Assembly (NCBI GenBank): GCA_020747065.1
Contig: JAGMVK010000012.1
Coordinates: 992,001-1,056,000, forward strand
Source: Cadophora sp. MPI-SDFR-AT-0126
Taxonomy: Eukaryota; Ascomycota; Leotiomycetes; Helotiales; Ploettnerulaceae
Direction: 5' to 3'
Length of the DNA stretch: 64,000 nucleotides
The notes beneath the pieces are model-generated. The model was not told where the DNA came from, made no database searches, and was given only the letters and a program-made list of their open reading frames with translations. Of the stretch, positions 13,338 through 24,908 are shown piece after piece. The position numbers were made by a program, and so were the translations under genes. How positions within the stretch are numbered: position 1 is the stretch's first letter; each line of letters starts with the position of its first letter.

Positions 13338-15279
13338 TTGATGGTTTTCATTGCATTGGGAACTGGGTTTGGGCTGTATGATCCCTCAAGGCGTTCTCAT
13401 AGAGCTTACGAAAAAAGCCCCTCACGTGTGAGATGTTTGTCATGCGCACATGCATGATGATATGTAGTCAGGTCTTTTTTTTAATGCAAATGCTTCTGAA
13501 ATTCTTCTTTTCTTGCAGCATGCATCATGATATTGGTTTCCGATTGTGTTCTTAAACCCCCATTAACGTTAACTTCCGAGGTATGAGGGGGCAATGATGG
13601 TTACCCTCGCTATCAAGCGAAAGTCCTCAAAGCATGGATAGCATTTGGCCCAACATCGAGAAACTTGGAGTGCTTGCTAACATAATTCCCGCGAAAGGAG
13701 TTCTCTTACTGAACAATTTGTATTCTTCGAGGCCGGAAAAGGGTCATAGGATAGATGATGAACAGTTCGTAAGTGGTGCACAAGCGGTAGCTGCAGATGC
13801 CTCCGGTATATGACATCGGCAAGGTACCGATCTGCTCCTACATATATCCATGCAAACATTCCTGCTTTCAACTATGGTTGTGTAACATGACAGAATAGGT
13901 TTCTTGGGGTTCGGTTTTCACTGCAGGATCGAAATCTCCCCAAACAGCTGTGGCATTGAAACTCATCGGGAAGTGGTCTTCTCATAAAATCTTTAGAACC
14001 TGCGAAGCAAAAACGCCATATTGTCCTACTTGTTGATTAGGGGTTCTCTCGTATAGAGTGTCAACAGCTTGACCCTGCGTGGATATCTTCCTATCGCTTT
14101 CATCCGTAAACCATCAACCAATGCCCTAATCAGCACCTGGAAGGTATCACTGTACCTTAACAACAAAATCGTCTGACCAAAAAGAACGTTTATCTTCAGC
14201 ACGGTATACTGAAATTCTTGGAGAGAATGTAAACGCTGCACAGAATAGAAGAAGCGAATGTGTGTGCTCAGGGACTTCGAGCTTGATTTATAAGAGCTTG
14301 CGTTCCTTAATGCAAGCTTCATGATATTCTAGACATGTTGAGGCTCAAAGTCTCGAGACCCACTGTTGCTTCTTCCTGTGTTTAGAATACGGAAAGACAC
14401 GGTGACCAAAACAGAAATAACTGAACCTTTCCAAGGAATATCAAGACGACCTGCCCTAAGGGACGGAAAAACGTTCGTCGCCAACTCAAGTCATTCGAGG
14501 AATGGCTTTACTCCTTGTCAAAACGGGATATCTTCGACTGACGCCCCCGTGAAAAATGGCAAAAAGGGGTCCTCTCGGCGTGAAATGTCGGGCATGAGAC
14601 ATTCTGAGGTTCCCTTGGAATTGGTCGAATGGAAAAAGAATAGCAAGATTGAATTGATGTTGATATAAACCCAATAAGGAAGCCCACGAAGACATACGTT
14701 CCAAAAAGTACGCTGTCGTGATTCTGGGTACTGACCAGTTGAGCCCGACCCATCTCGCTCCCACGAACCTTGAAATCATGACAACCGTTTTTCGCCATTT
14801 CCCCGTCATCTTACCAAACTCACTTTCGATGTTGTCTGCCTGCCTCTTTAGGTAAGTCACACCCTTGGCGGCTAATACGAGAAGAAGAATCTGGCGATAC
14901 ATGGCTCGATTGTCCAGAAGTCTGGTCCTACCTTCCCTTTCGATCTTCTTCTAATGCCCGGTAGTGGATCGTTGTGCTGACCTCGTCTTTGTCCGTCTTG
15001 GGATGCAGAGTCAAGTCTTGGATCCTTTGCGATCTCTTAGAATCTCAATTGCTAAAGAGAAAATCGCTTGTCTGCTTCCTTTTAGCTTTTCCTTTTTCAA
15101 GGAATAAAACTGTTTTCCATATCCTTCAATGCAAGTGCTTTGATTGGCTCATTATGCATGCCCTGCCAAATCTCAGCCTCACGGACGCTCATCGTCGTCT
15201 GACCTCGAGCTCTTCAAGGCACAATAGCTGCAGCAGACTTCCATTCCACAACACCCTGTACTTGCTGTTATCTCTCAGG
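13338..15279. other. long intergenic stretch
   Basis: Nearly 2 kb with no gene I can support. Short minus-strand frames around 14026-14322 and 14486-14902 have some helical, protein-like composition (for example around VLKINVLFGQTILLLRYSD), but I could not join them through convincing introns. The 3' end is the upstream region of the membrane-protein gene. Confidence 0.4.
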
Positions 15280-16401
15280 ATGAGCACCATCCAAGCCGAA
15301 GAGCCCTGCCCCATCGACGGGCGCCGGACGTCAAAAGAACTCTACGTCAAACTCCTTGTAGTCCATTTCACCGTCCTCACAGCCTACTGCCATCTCCTCA
15401 GTCTCAGAAACGAGCGAGTACTCAGTTGGCGGCCATTATACTTTTTCATCACACCGTTCAACATCATTGCCCAGCATGCTGCCGCACTAGTCGTTATTGT
15501 AGCTGGAAAAGGCTTCGCCCTATTACCAGATGAATTTGGACGGATCAGACTTGGGATTCGACATTTAAAGTCTCCTTTCTCGTGGCTGCTGGGCGATACT
15601 TCTGAGATGGCGACTGGAAGCTCAAATGCCACAGGTCAGTCTGCTGGACGCAATATTCCGCAAACTCGACCGAGCGCCAGCAAAACAGTAGGTCGGACCC
15701 TCGTCGTTATCGCCTTCGAAACACAATGTATAGGAGCTATCGTCCTCTACGCTCGGCGTCGGAAGCATGATGCAGTGACGCACGTGGACGAGCGTATCTT
15801 CGAGCTCGCTTGTGGTGGCCTTCTGGTTGGTATCCTCATACTAGGCGTCACTATTCGATTACAAGTATTCCATCGCCGAATACCGGACATACCGCGGTCG
15901 AGATTCGAGACAGTGATCTTCTGGTTGAGATCCTGCGCGCTGTCACCGCCCAGTGGCAGCGTCTCATGGTACGAACCGCAATCCTGGAAGGAGTTCTTGA
16001 AAGAGAACCTAGTATCTCTCGCGGTCATAATCGCATCTGGTAGATTTGTTGTTTTCGCCTCGCTAAAAGCCGTCTTCAGATCAGGCTTCCTGGATAACCT
16101 GCACCCAACACAACCAGATAGGTACAAGTACTGGGCTGAAGGCCTGACATGGATTGTGCTACTTGTCTTTGTATGTCTGTTGTGGATTGCTGGTGATGAC
16201 CCGTTTGCGTGGGCAGCTCACCTGGACGTGCTTCTGATAATATTAGGATTTGGGTCCTTCATGCCGGTTTATTTGGTGGCTGTGAGAGATTGCGTTCGTT
16301 TGTTCAGGCAGATTGGAGAGCTTGGGTCGTGGCCGGTGGATGTTACCTGTCCGCTGCTTTGGTCGGATCCTTATGCGAATTATATCTGGTGGCTTGCCTA
16401 G
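15280..16401 (+). CDS. multi-pass membrane protein of unknown function
   Basis: A single exon of 373 residues from the ATG at 15280. The frame is open further upstream to 14974, but that part is Ser/Arg-rich and unlike the rest, so the shorter start is preferred. I see about six to eight hydrophobic segments: around LLVVHFTVLTAYCHLL, IIAQHAAALVVIVAG, VIAFETQCIGAIVLYA, FELACGGLLVGILILGVTIR, LVSLAVIIASGRFVVFA, LTWIVLLVFVCLLWIAG and LDVLLIILGFGSFMPVYLVA. A hydrophilic loop of about 60 residues follows the second. No transporter signature or catalytic motif is evident. It resembles lineage-restricted fungal membrane proteins; the function is unknown. Confidence 0.7.
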   Translation: MSTIQAEEPCPIDGRRTSKELYVKLLVVHFTVLTAYCHLLSLRNERVLSWRPLYFFITPFNIIAQHAAALVVIVAGKGFALLPDEFGRIRLGIRHLKSPFSWLLGDTSEMATGSSNATGQSAGRNIPQTRPSASKTVGRTLVVIAFETQCIGAIVLYARRRKHDAVTHVDERIFELACGGLLVGILILGVTIRLQVFHRRIPDIPRSRFETVIFWLRSCALSPPSGSVSWYEPQSWKEFLKENLVSLAVIIASGRFVVFASLKAVFRSGFLDNLHPTQPDRYKYWAEGLTWIVLLVFVCLLWIAGDDPFAWAAHLDVLLIILGFGSFMPVYLVAVRDCVRLFRQIGELGSWPVDVTCPLLWSDPYANYIWWLA

Positions 16402-16718
16402 TTAGCACACAAATTCAACTATGTTTGGACTGCTGTGGTACATGATTTGCGCCACGCCAATTCTGAGTCTAGTATTACGAGGAACTGTATTGCTAGTACA
16501 AACGTCAACATCACTTGTCACAACCGAGAAGAGAAGAGGTAAATGGTGAATGACAAAAAGTAAGATTCTTGGTATCTACAAAACTCCATATACAATGCAG
16601 CAGCCGTAAAGTGACCGCATCTTGCGCCAGAAGCAAAGACCAACGCCTAGTTCGGACATCAAATTCGTAAATGGGTAAGGTATGACTCCATGCGTGTACT
16701 TATACAACCAGACTCCAT
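16402..16718. other. convergent 3' ends
   Basis: About 320 bp between the stop codons of the membrane protein gene and uricase. Nothing else is seen. Confidence 0.5.
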
Positions 16719-17736
16719 CTATAGCTTGGAAGGCTTGGAACCACGAGCAACGAGCACTTGGATGAGTCCATTGGGTCCGGATTGGGGTGCATAGACCTCG
16801 GCGTCCTTGCCGGTATTCTTGGTTCCCTTGTGCCATGCCAAGTCTACAAAATTTGTCAGTTGAATCTTCTGGGATTTGTAGAATGTGGAGTATGTACCAA
16901 TTTCGAAGTAGTGCTTGTTGGGGAGCTTATACTCAACAGTCGCAACTTCTGGAACAGCAGCCAAGATGCTTTCACACATCTTGTACATGGTATTCTGAAC
17001 CGACGGGCTGTCTTCCTCCGCGAAAGTCTTCATAGTGATAGACCTAGCATCCGACCAAGCCTTGTCAAATTTAGGAATAGCAGCATTTACTGCGCTCATC
17101 CCAGGGAATGTCTTCCAGGCCCATGTAGCATCAACATCCGTCGACAAGATTCTGTCCCAAACTTCTGGAAGTGTAGTATATTCATCCCGTACGAAGCCGT
17201 GGAATGCAGAGCCGGTACTCTTCAGCACCAATAGACCAACAATGCTGCTGCGGATATCGATTCCCTTGCCCTTCTTGATGACTGCCTCTACATTCCGTGT
17301 CTCGTTTCCGTCGCGGTAGAATGAGTGTGGGTGTGGCTTTCCATCAATAGTCATCCGTGTCCAGCGGTGCGTAATGACGCTGACATTGGCGGTTGTGATG
17401 TGGGCATACTTTTCAATGAAGTGGGTGCCGAGGATGCTGGCAAAAAGCTCGGGAGGAGTGACTGGGTTCTCCTTGGCCTTGATGTATATGGTGTTCTTGA
17501 TGGAATCGGTTGCAACAACTACGCTGTTATCGGCTTTGGTATATCTGCAATGCTGTTAGTCTTTGGACAGGAAGACTGGATATGGGGATTGCGTACGAAG
17601 TGTCAATGGCACCCTCCAAGAGGACGCAGACAGTCATTTCAGTGACGGTCTGGACGCCAGTACTCTGGTCTTTCTCGACCTTGTAGACGCGGACATTGTC
17701 CTTGCCATATCGTGCAGAAGAGATCACGGCAGACAT
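16719..17736 (-). CDS. uaZ: uricase (urate oxidase), peroxisomal
   Basis: Minus-strand exons are 17736-17597 and 17544-16719 (donor GTACGC, acceptor TTGCAG), giving 321 residues against about 300 in the family. Characteristic blocks include ARYGKDNVRVYKVEKD, the region around NTIYIKAKENPVTPPELFA, RRGTKx-like parts around HSFYRDGNETRNVEAVIKKG, FHGFVRDEYTTLPEVWDRIL and YFEIGTYSTFYKSQKIQLTN. The last three residues are SKL, the type 1 peroxisomal import signal. The enzyme oxidises urate to 5-hydroxyisourate in the purine nitrogen-scavenging route. The upstream region holds candidate nitrogen and purine control sites (see the regulatory entry). The symbol follows Aspergillus use. Confidence 0.95.
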
Positions 17737-17845
17737 TGAGGAAGTGTTAAAGAATGATACTGTGTGAAATGAAGTCTAGAATTGGTCTTGAAGATGTTGA
17801 GAAAAGGTAGTGGCTCTGTCAATGTCTGCTCTCCGATGTCCCGCT

Positions 17846-17970
17846 TGATAGATATGCAATTGAGTGGTGGCAGATGAGGGGAAAGCTCGATGCTTAAGTA
17901 GTGGGAGCTGGCGTCAGAGAGCAGAGCTCTTATCAGGACAATCCAGCAAGAACGTCGCGGGTTGGGCCGA
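17846..17970. promoter_or_regulatory. candidate GATA-factor and UaY/PPR1-type sites upstream of uricase
   Basis: Two HGATAR sites, at 17846-17851 (TGATAG on +) and 17930-17935 (TGATAA on -), lie about 110 and 195 bp upstream of the uricase ATG. A CGG-N6-CCG palindrome lies at 17958-17969 (followed by A at 17970), about 220 bp upstream. In Aspergillus, AreA binds HGATAR and the purine activator UaY, a Zn2Cys6 factor, binds TCGG-N6-CCGA. Here the outer T of the left half-site is G. The arrangement is what nitrogen-derepressed, urate-induced control would need; binding is inferred only. Confidence 0.45.
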
Positions 17971-19460
17971 CCGATGAGAGAAAAAGCAAATTTCCAGCCT
18001 TCCACGGCCGGGGCTTTGTATCTCAGTGGCTTGCCCGGAAACTTGGAGGCGATCGCCCGCTTTGCCGCACTTTGAAGCTTTCCTATTGGTCTTGGTGTTG
18101 ATGCAATGGGGTGATGGCCGTGAGGCTCGATGGGCTTGTCGGCGGACTCCGGTGAACACCACTGGACGTCTTTCGATTTTCTCTTTCTAATAGAGACAAG
18201 TCTAGATTTGATGTCCAAAATCCAGAATTTTGTTAGGCTTCCAAATGGTCAGAGTATCGGGGTGTTTTTTTATTGTAATGAAAAATTGTGAAGGTTTAAG
18301 ACACTTGATCGTCTGACGTTGCTTCAGGACTTGAAGAGTGAAGCATGGCGAGGCTGACGGCCGCGGGCTGCCCTGCCCTGCCCTGCCTATGTTCGCCCGC
18401 TCATCCTCGAGGCTGAAATTCATTTCCATTGGTCCAACCTCTTTCTATATCTGCAGTAAGATCCAGGGGTCTGTCGTCGCTTGTGAATAATGTATCTATC
18501 TGTCAGTCCGTCTTGTCAGAAGTGTATTTACGTTAGATCCATTTTCTTTCATTCCCAGAATACATAAGGGAAGTACAGTATCGGCTTTCCGGATACCTAG
18601 TCTGGGAGGGAGGATGAGTTAAGTAAATACTGAAAAACCAAACGCAATAGTCTTGCTTTTCCATCCTGACTTTCCAAACCAGGCCGGTTAGGATCTGATT
18701 CTCGCGTATGATTTCATGCAGACTGAAGGATTTAAAAAGACTTCCAAACGCAATATTCATAGCGCGCTGTCGTTGTACTGATGTGTTGGTGCTTGTATAG
18801 ACTCATTTTGATGTCCCGACAGATTTGCATAGACCTGATCCGGAGATAGTAAAGTCGACATGTAGATATTTTCTGCCTACTTAGATGACCGATTTTCCGT
18901 ATTGCATTTAGATAAAATCTAATACTTACCATTCGTCAAATTAAATACATAGTCAGAATATATTTTGCGAAGGGACTGCGTCTGAATTCTCGAGTATTGG
19001 GTTCGTGAAGTGTGCTTATCCGAATGATCAGGCGAACTTGGGCCGTGCATCAGCCATCACTCGGAGCGTGAAGTAGCTGAAGATCATGCTTGAAACAGGA
19101 TGATGTAGATGCCGAAAAACGTGTCGCATACACCGAATTACGTTCACCAAACATTATCCCAACTCCTGATGTATATTCAATAACGATTGCGCCTCGGCAC
19201 CGATACATCACTGCACTCACTATCAGCGCCAATATCGCCAGTTCTGGCCGGGCATTAGCTGCCTTTCAACCGCCCGATACTCCACGAACAGCTCCTCCAT
19301 CCACAACGAGACGAGCCCCTCCAACGAACCGAACGTTGTGTCGAATGCGCCCAGGACCGCTTTACAGTCAGGCTGGATGAGTTCGACATCCATCCGATAA
19401 TCCTCACCACACATGCCACCCCCAGCCGAAGCTTGTTGACCTTTCCTCGTCGATGGCCAG
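17971..19460. other. intergenic stretch upstream of uricase and Rictor
   Basis: About 1.5 kb between two divergent genes. The open frames are not protein-like. The region near 19390-19460 may hold an unrecognised 5' exon of the Rictor gene, because a possible acceptor (GGCCAG) immediately precedes its assigned ATG. Confidence 0.4.
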
Positions 19461-22400
19461 ATGGTTGGACCACCGAGCATTCTGAGTACGTCCGCGACGC
19501 CGACTCAGAAGTCGCTGTATACCCAGGCGTCGTATCCCTCGAAGACCAGCCTCGACTCGAATCGGGATGGTTTACAACCTACAGCTGGGGTCAATGGACC
19601 CCGCGCCTTGGGCAATTCTGCCATGTCTTTTGCCCCTCGTGGATCGTCACTCGCGGCATCTCCTGCGCCAGGCAGCTTCAGTTCAAACATGCGAAGTCAG
19701 ATTGCCCCCTCAAGGCAGGCTTCCGGGCAAGACATAAATGCATCAATGGTCAATCTGGAGAGACTGGATGAAGATGATGCGATGGGAACTGGGCAGGCAT
19801 TGACCTCCCTCCGCGAAGCTCTGAATAGAGAGATGAAGATCAAGGAGGGCAGTGAGAATATGCTGGAGGCTTTGAATACAAAGAAAGCAAAACAAACTAA
19901 GGAGCAACGGCAGAGAGTCGAGGCGGAGCTCAATTCCTCGAACCAGAGGATTAAGGATCTGCGGACTCAGATAACAGAGTTACAGAGGCCGAAGCCTCCA
20001 ACGACACCAACCAGGACTCGGATGGATGTCACATTTCAAAGTGCCAATGGATTGCGGTCTCCTCCGAGTGTGACAAGAAGTACTGGAGGATCAGAATACG
20101 ATGAGCCTACAGAATCGCCCACATATGCTTTAGCAGAGATCCTGCAGGCACTGGAGGTTGAAGGGCTAACACCAGACTACTATGTGGGACATGCCAACAA
20201 TCTGGTGGAATTGTTCAAACGACATCCAACACTTAAACATGACTTGGTCTGGTCGATCTTTGGACTTCGAATGCAAGTGATGCTTCTGAGTGAAAGTAGG
20301 GAAGTTGTGGCTGCTGGATATCGAATGACGAGATATGCTATATCTGATATGACGTCCTTGCATAAAATCAGATCACTGAACACCGATCATCTTGTTGTGC
20401 TGTGGGTTATAATTCATGTCGTTCGAAATGTTTTGAGACTAACAGTCCAATAGATCACTCATCAAAGAAAGGAAGGCTGATGTCGAACGAGAGCAAGCCT
20501 TGAAGTTCATCAGAGCATTTCTAGACGTGAAAGACGGCGTGAAGGAAATATCGAAAGCGGTTGTGAGGACGATATCCTCAGTCGCAGAGCATACAGAAGA
20601 TAGACTAAAGTCAATCTGCATAGAGACACTTGCTGAAATCATGGTTCGAGATCCAGCTTTGGTTGTATCTTCTGGTGGCTTGCGTCCGCTCGCAGATGCA
20701 CTTGGCGAAGGCACTTATGAGGGCTCAGAAAGTTTAACTGGGGCGTTTATCTTCCTTCTGGATGCTCCCCAGCGACGAAAGTATCTACGATCTGGTTATG
20801 AACTTGAGGTCCTGTTCACAGCCTTTACTGACTCTCTCTTTGCCAAGGAGAGCATCTTAAAGCAGAATTCAAAAGCCATAGGTTATGCTTTGAAATCATG
20901 GCCTGGTCTTATGACTTTGTCCATGTACAATTTCAGGGCTATCAAATCACTGGTCTCTTGCTTAATGTTGCCAAATACGACAATCCGGGAGACGGTCATT
21001 GACCTGCTTTACTCCCTCCTTCGAATCAAGTCACCATTCTGGGCAACCTCTTTCCTGGCAGGTCGACGGCTTACCACCTATGGACGACTTGCTACCCTCA
21101 AAGCGGCGCCTCAGAAGACAGCACAACCTGTGGAGGAGGAACCGGGTGATAAGAGTTTTGTCGATCACTATACAGCCCTTTTACTGGCGGTTTTGATATC
21201 ATCAGATTTGCTCACTGGCCTTTTGCAGGTCACTAGAGATGCCGACAATTCGATGTTGAAGCGGAAGACTACCCTTCTTATCGGAGAAGTTCTCAAACTT
21301 GCCAGCAATTTGCTCCCTCAATCTTGGAGTAGCGAATTGCAGCTCCTCCCCGAACTATTCGCAGCCGCGTCACACTTTGGAAACAACGAACGGTTTGATG
21401 CTACTGGGACTGTGTACCAAATCAGCAGTGTTTCCCGGACGTTGTATCGGTCAACTCCTTCAGCTACAAACGCACTAACCAGTGCCGTCAACAACAGCAA
21501 CGATAATCTGACAAATCTTGAAGACGCGCCAAAATTGAATCCAAATGTCACATTGGATGAAACGACATTCCGCCAGCTCCTCGTTGAAACACAAGTGTTA
21601 TCGAGTACCAACCCGGTGAAGTGGAAGTGGGAAATCATTCTGAAGATTATAGAAGGACCATTGCTCAATGGGAAACGTCTCGATGAGGCAATCAAAGCAT
21701 CGAAGTTCATAAAGCGGATTATGAGTTTCTACAGGCCTTTCAAATACAAGTTTGCCGAAGTCAGGAATACTCGAATCACCCAGAAGTACGTCCGGGTTGG
21801 TTGTGCACTCATGCACACCCTTTTGCAGACACAAGAAGGTGTCCGGTATCTGTCGGATAACAAACTGCTCAGGCAAGTCGCTGAATGTCTGGCGCAATGT
21901 GATCCGGTATGTCTCAACGTTCCCTTCTTGTGCTATCGCTGACAGATTGTAGACAAGCGGGTTGACAGCTCAATCTCCTATGTTCTCCAAAGATCGGCTC
22001 TCCGAGACACTTTGCTGTGGGTACTTTGCAATGCTTGGCACTTTGAGCGGCGATGTCAAGGGCCTGGCAATGCTTGATAGGTGGCGAATGATCAATATGA
22101 TGTACCACATTATTGATTTAAAACAGCGCCCTGACTTGATCAAGCTTTTGCTCTCTAATTTCGACTACAGTCTGCATGGACATCCTCGAGTTTTGCTCTC
22201 CAAAGCCCTGACAGCAGGATCGAAAGAGATAAGGATATTTGCTACCAATGTCCTCAGAAAGTATTCTAGTCGATCTCGACCTAGCGGAACTGCCAACCAA
22301 GGTGTTCGTGATTCGAAATGGGCAATTCAACTTCTCGTCACTCAATTGTACGATCCGGAGGTCGAAGTTTGTGCTACTGCAATCAAAATCCTGGAGGAAG

Positions 22401-23572
22401 CTTGCAACAGGAGAAATTATCTCGAATACATTGTGGAGTGCCGTCCTGCACTTGATCATCTTGGAGAAATTGGAGCTCCGCTCCTCTTACGATTCCTATC
22501 TACTTCTATTGGATACCACTATCTGGATGGCTTGGACTATATCAGCAATGAGATGGACGACTGGTTTTTGGGGCGCAACGATACTTACGTCGCCGTTATC
22601 GAGGCGAGTTTGGCGAGGTCCTTTGGCGAAATTCAAGAGGAGTCTTCAGGTCGAATGAGCATAGATGAGGACAGCTTTGAGATGGATGGCGACAACGATG
22701 CTCATGTTCCACCTCATTTCTACAGGGAATTAACAAGGACGAAAGAAGGGTGCAAGCTTTTACGAGACAAGGGTCACTTTGAGGAATTTGCTTCCACAAT
22801 TCGCGATTATGGCATGCTCTGTGATGATGCAGAGTTGATTCTCAAGGTCAAAGGGTCGCTCTGGGCTGTGGGAAACGTCGGTTCGATGGAGCTTGGTGCA
22901 CCGTTCCTTGAAGAATGCGACGTCGTCGAGAACATCGTGAAGATAGCTGAGTCTCACGAGATTATGAGTCTGCGTGGAACGGCATTCTTCGTTTTAGGAT
23001 TGATTTCTAGAAGTGTTCATGGACTTGAGATTCTCTCTGAGCATGGCTGGGATAGTAACACCACAAACCTGGGTGTTTCGCTGGGACTCTGCATCCCTCA
23101 CGATCTGAGCAAATTCCTGTCTTTTCAGCCATGGAAGCACGAGAGGGTGATGGATATTATCATGGACAAAGACCAAATAGATGCTGTCGCAGCAGCAAGC
23201 AAAGATGACGATCCTGTCAATCAACGTATCTTGGAACTCATAGTCGATTTGGGTAATACTGTCCTGCAAAAGAGAGCTATGACTGAGCTCATGCATATCA
23301 AAGCAAAGAGAGTGCCGGGATTCAGATCACCAGCCCTATTCAAGAAGATTATGACGCTCCTAGAGTCTCATCACTTCCGTCTCGCCGTTCGGCATTTTGT
23401 CGCCGAGCTATTCGATCGCAGCGTCTTACGGCGCATAGTGTTCGAAGAAGATTTCAGCGACGAGGAAATGGACAGCGAGGACGACGATAGCGCAAGTGAA
23501 GGCCGGACCGAACGACAACGAAGCGTCAGCGATGCTTCGGCCATCGCGCCTTCAGCTACATCTGGCGGTTAA
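19461..23572 (+). CDS. TORC2 subunit Rictor / AVO3 / Ste16 homologue
   Basis: Exons 19461-20401, 20454-21906 and 21953-23572 give 1337 residues. After a Ser/Pro-rich start, residues about 110-180 form a charged coiled coil (HR1-like). The rest is a helical-repeat protein with Rictor signature stretches: EREQALKFIRAFLDVKDGVK, RSGYELEVLFTAFTDSLFAK, MLGTLSGDVKGLAMLDRW, then SLRGTAFFVLGLISRSVHG and GVSLGLCIPHDLSKFL near the C-terminus. It ends in an acidic Ser-rich tail. Rictor is the defining scaffold of TOR complex 2, acting at the plasma membrane on AGC kinases and actin. The first join (VVL to SLIKERK) uses a GTGGGT donor. The start codon is the least certain part: a TGA lies 24 nt upstream in frame, so an extra 5' exon is possible. 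Confidence 0.9.
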
Positions 23573-24908
23573 GGTGTTCGGGGCCATGTTTTGTGTGTGT
23601 TTGTGGCGTAGGATATGTACAAGTACCAATGGGGCGGGCGTATCTAGGTATTTACCTTTGGCATAGGACGGGCAGATCTAAAGGCGTTTCTCTTTCTTTT
23701 TCTCTTGAGTCTGGAGTCTTTTCCTTCTCCTCTGCTGTAAAACCACGGGTATGGATGACGGCGCATGAGTCATGAGCGGGATCTTCTGTAAAAAATTTAT
23801 CTGAGCGATGGCTGAACGACTACAATGATTGTCACAATGAAAAGCGTTGTGAGTTGATAACTTGACGCCTTTCCTTGCTGGTTTGTTGGCCACAATGAGG
23901 TTAAGTGCACGAACCTCATACTTTCTCTCGAAGCATTCATAATCGAGAGGCTACAGTCAAGCAACCAGAATAGCTAGTGCTCTATATCATATGTAAGCCA
24001 TAAGTTTGTCCCCATTCGGTTGCACAAGCCTAAGGGTCTGCATAATGCCCAGGTGGCGCAAACTTCTCTACCTACTTTCCAGCGTCTGGCTGACTGTTAT
24101 CAAACATCCAGGATCCTTCAGCACGTCTTCATGAAGCAGAGCCTGTCACCCATTTCTCAAGCAAAGATCGACCGTACAGCTTAACGTCATGGATACTCGG
24201 GGATCATGATGTGCCGGAACTTGGTAACTTGTCCGGTACGACCCTGTGGATTCAATGGGTATGTCTGGCTCAAATGTTAGTGGTCATTGTTCAATGGTCG
24301 CGCCTTCTCTTGCTTCATGCTCTTCAATTGCTGTTAAGCCTTCCGTTGTGACTTTATTGCCACGGCCGTCAAGCCCTCGTCTACCAGGGTTTGAAATATG
24401 TCAGATCCAAACATCTTGCAATACTCGTGGCTTCCAGAGACCTGGGAATCGTTCCGGGATTCACCACATACCGTAACAACCTGTCAGAAGTAGCACGGCA
24501 GCACAGTATCGAAATAATCTCAGATCACCTTTGTGTCCCTCCGCCATTGTCCAGTCAATTCCCTTCCTTCGCTCGTTTACCTCGTCTCCATGTACCACAA
24601 TGCTTGGGACCATCTCATCTGCCAACCAGTGCTAGGCATGATCTCCTGCCTGGCGACATGGATACTTTTACAGAATCCAGACATTTCACATGTCGTGTTT
24701 TCCGATCAAGAGAATGACATGCGCTTGTCATTTTTTTTTTTTTTTAGGACTGTCGGACTGGTTTTGTCACTGAGATTTAAAACGGATGGAGGATGAGAGA
24801 TAGGATTAAGTACTTTCTCTCAGCAGAAGTCCATTCTTTTGCATTTCTTTCGCAGCTTGAAATTTTCAGATGCTATCTAGATCTGAATTTCAGAATTCTC
24901 CCCTCAAA
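23573..24908. other. intergenic stretch
   Basis: About 1.3 kb without a supported gene. It includes a T tract of roughly 15 nt near 24728-24745, just upstream of the MFS gene, which is typical of fungal promoters. Confidence 0.45.

Noticed and set aside
14974..15279. Longer start for the membrane protein
   Set aside because: The frame is open, but this part is Ser/Arg-rich and unlike the rest, and the ATG at 15280 begins a plausible N-terminus.
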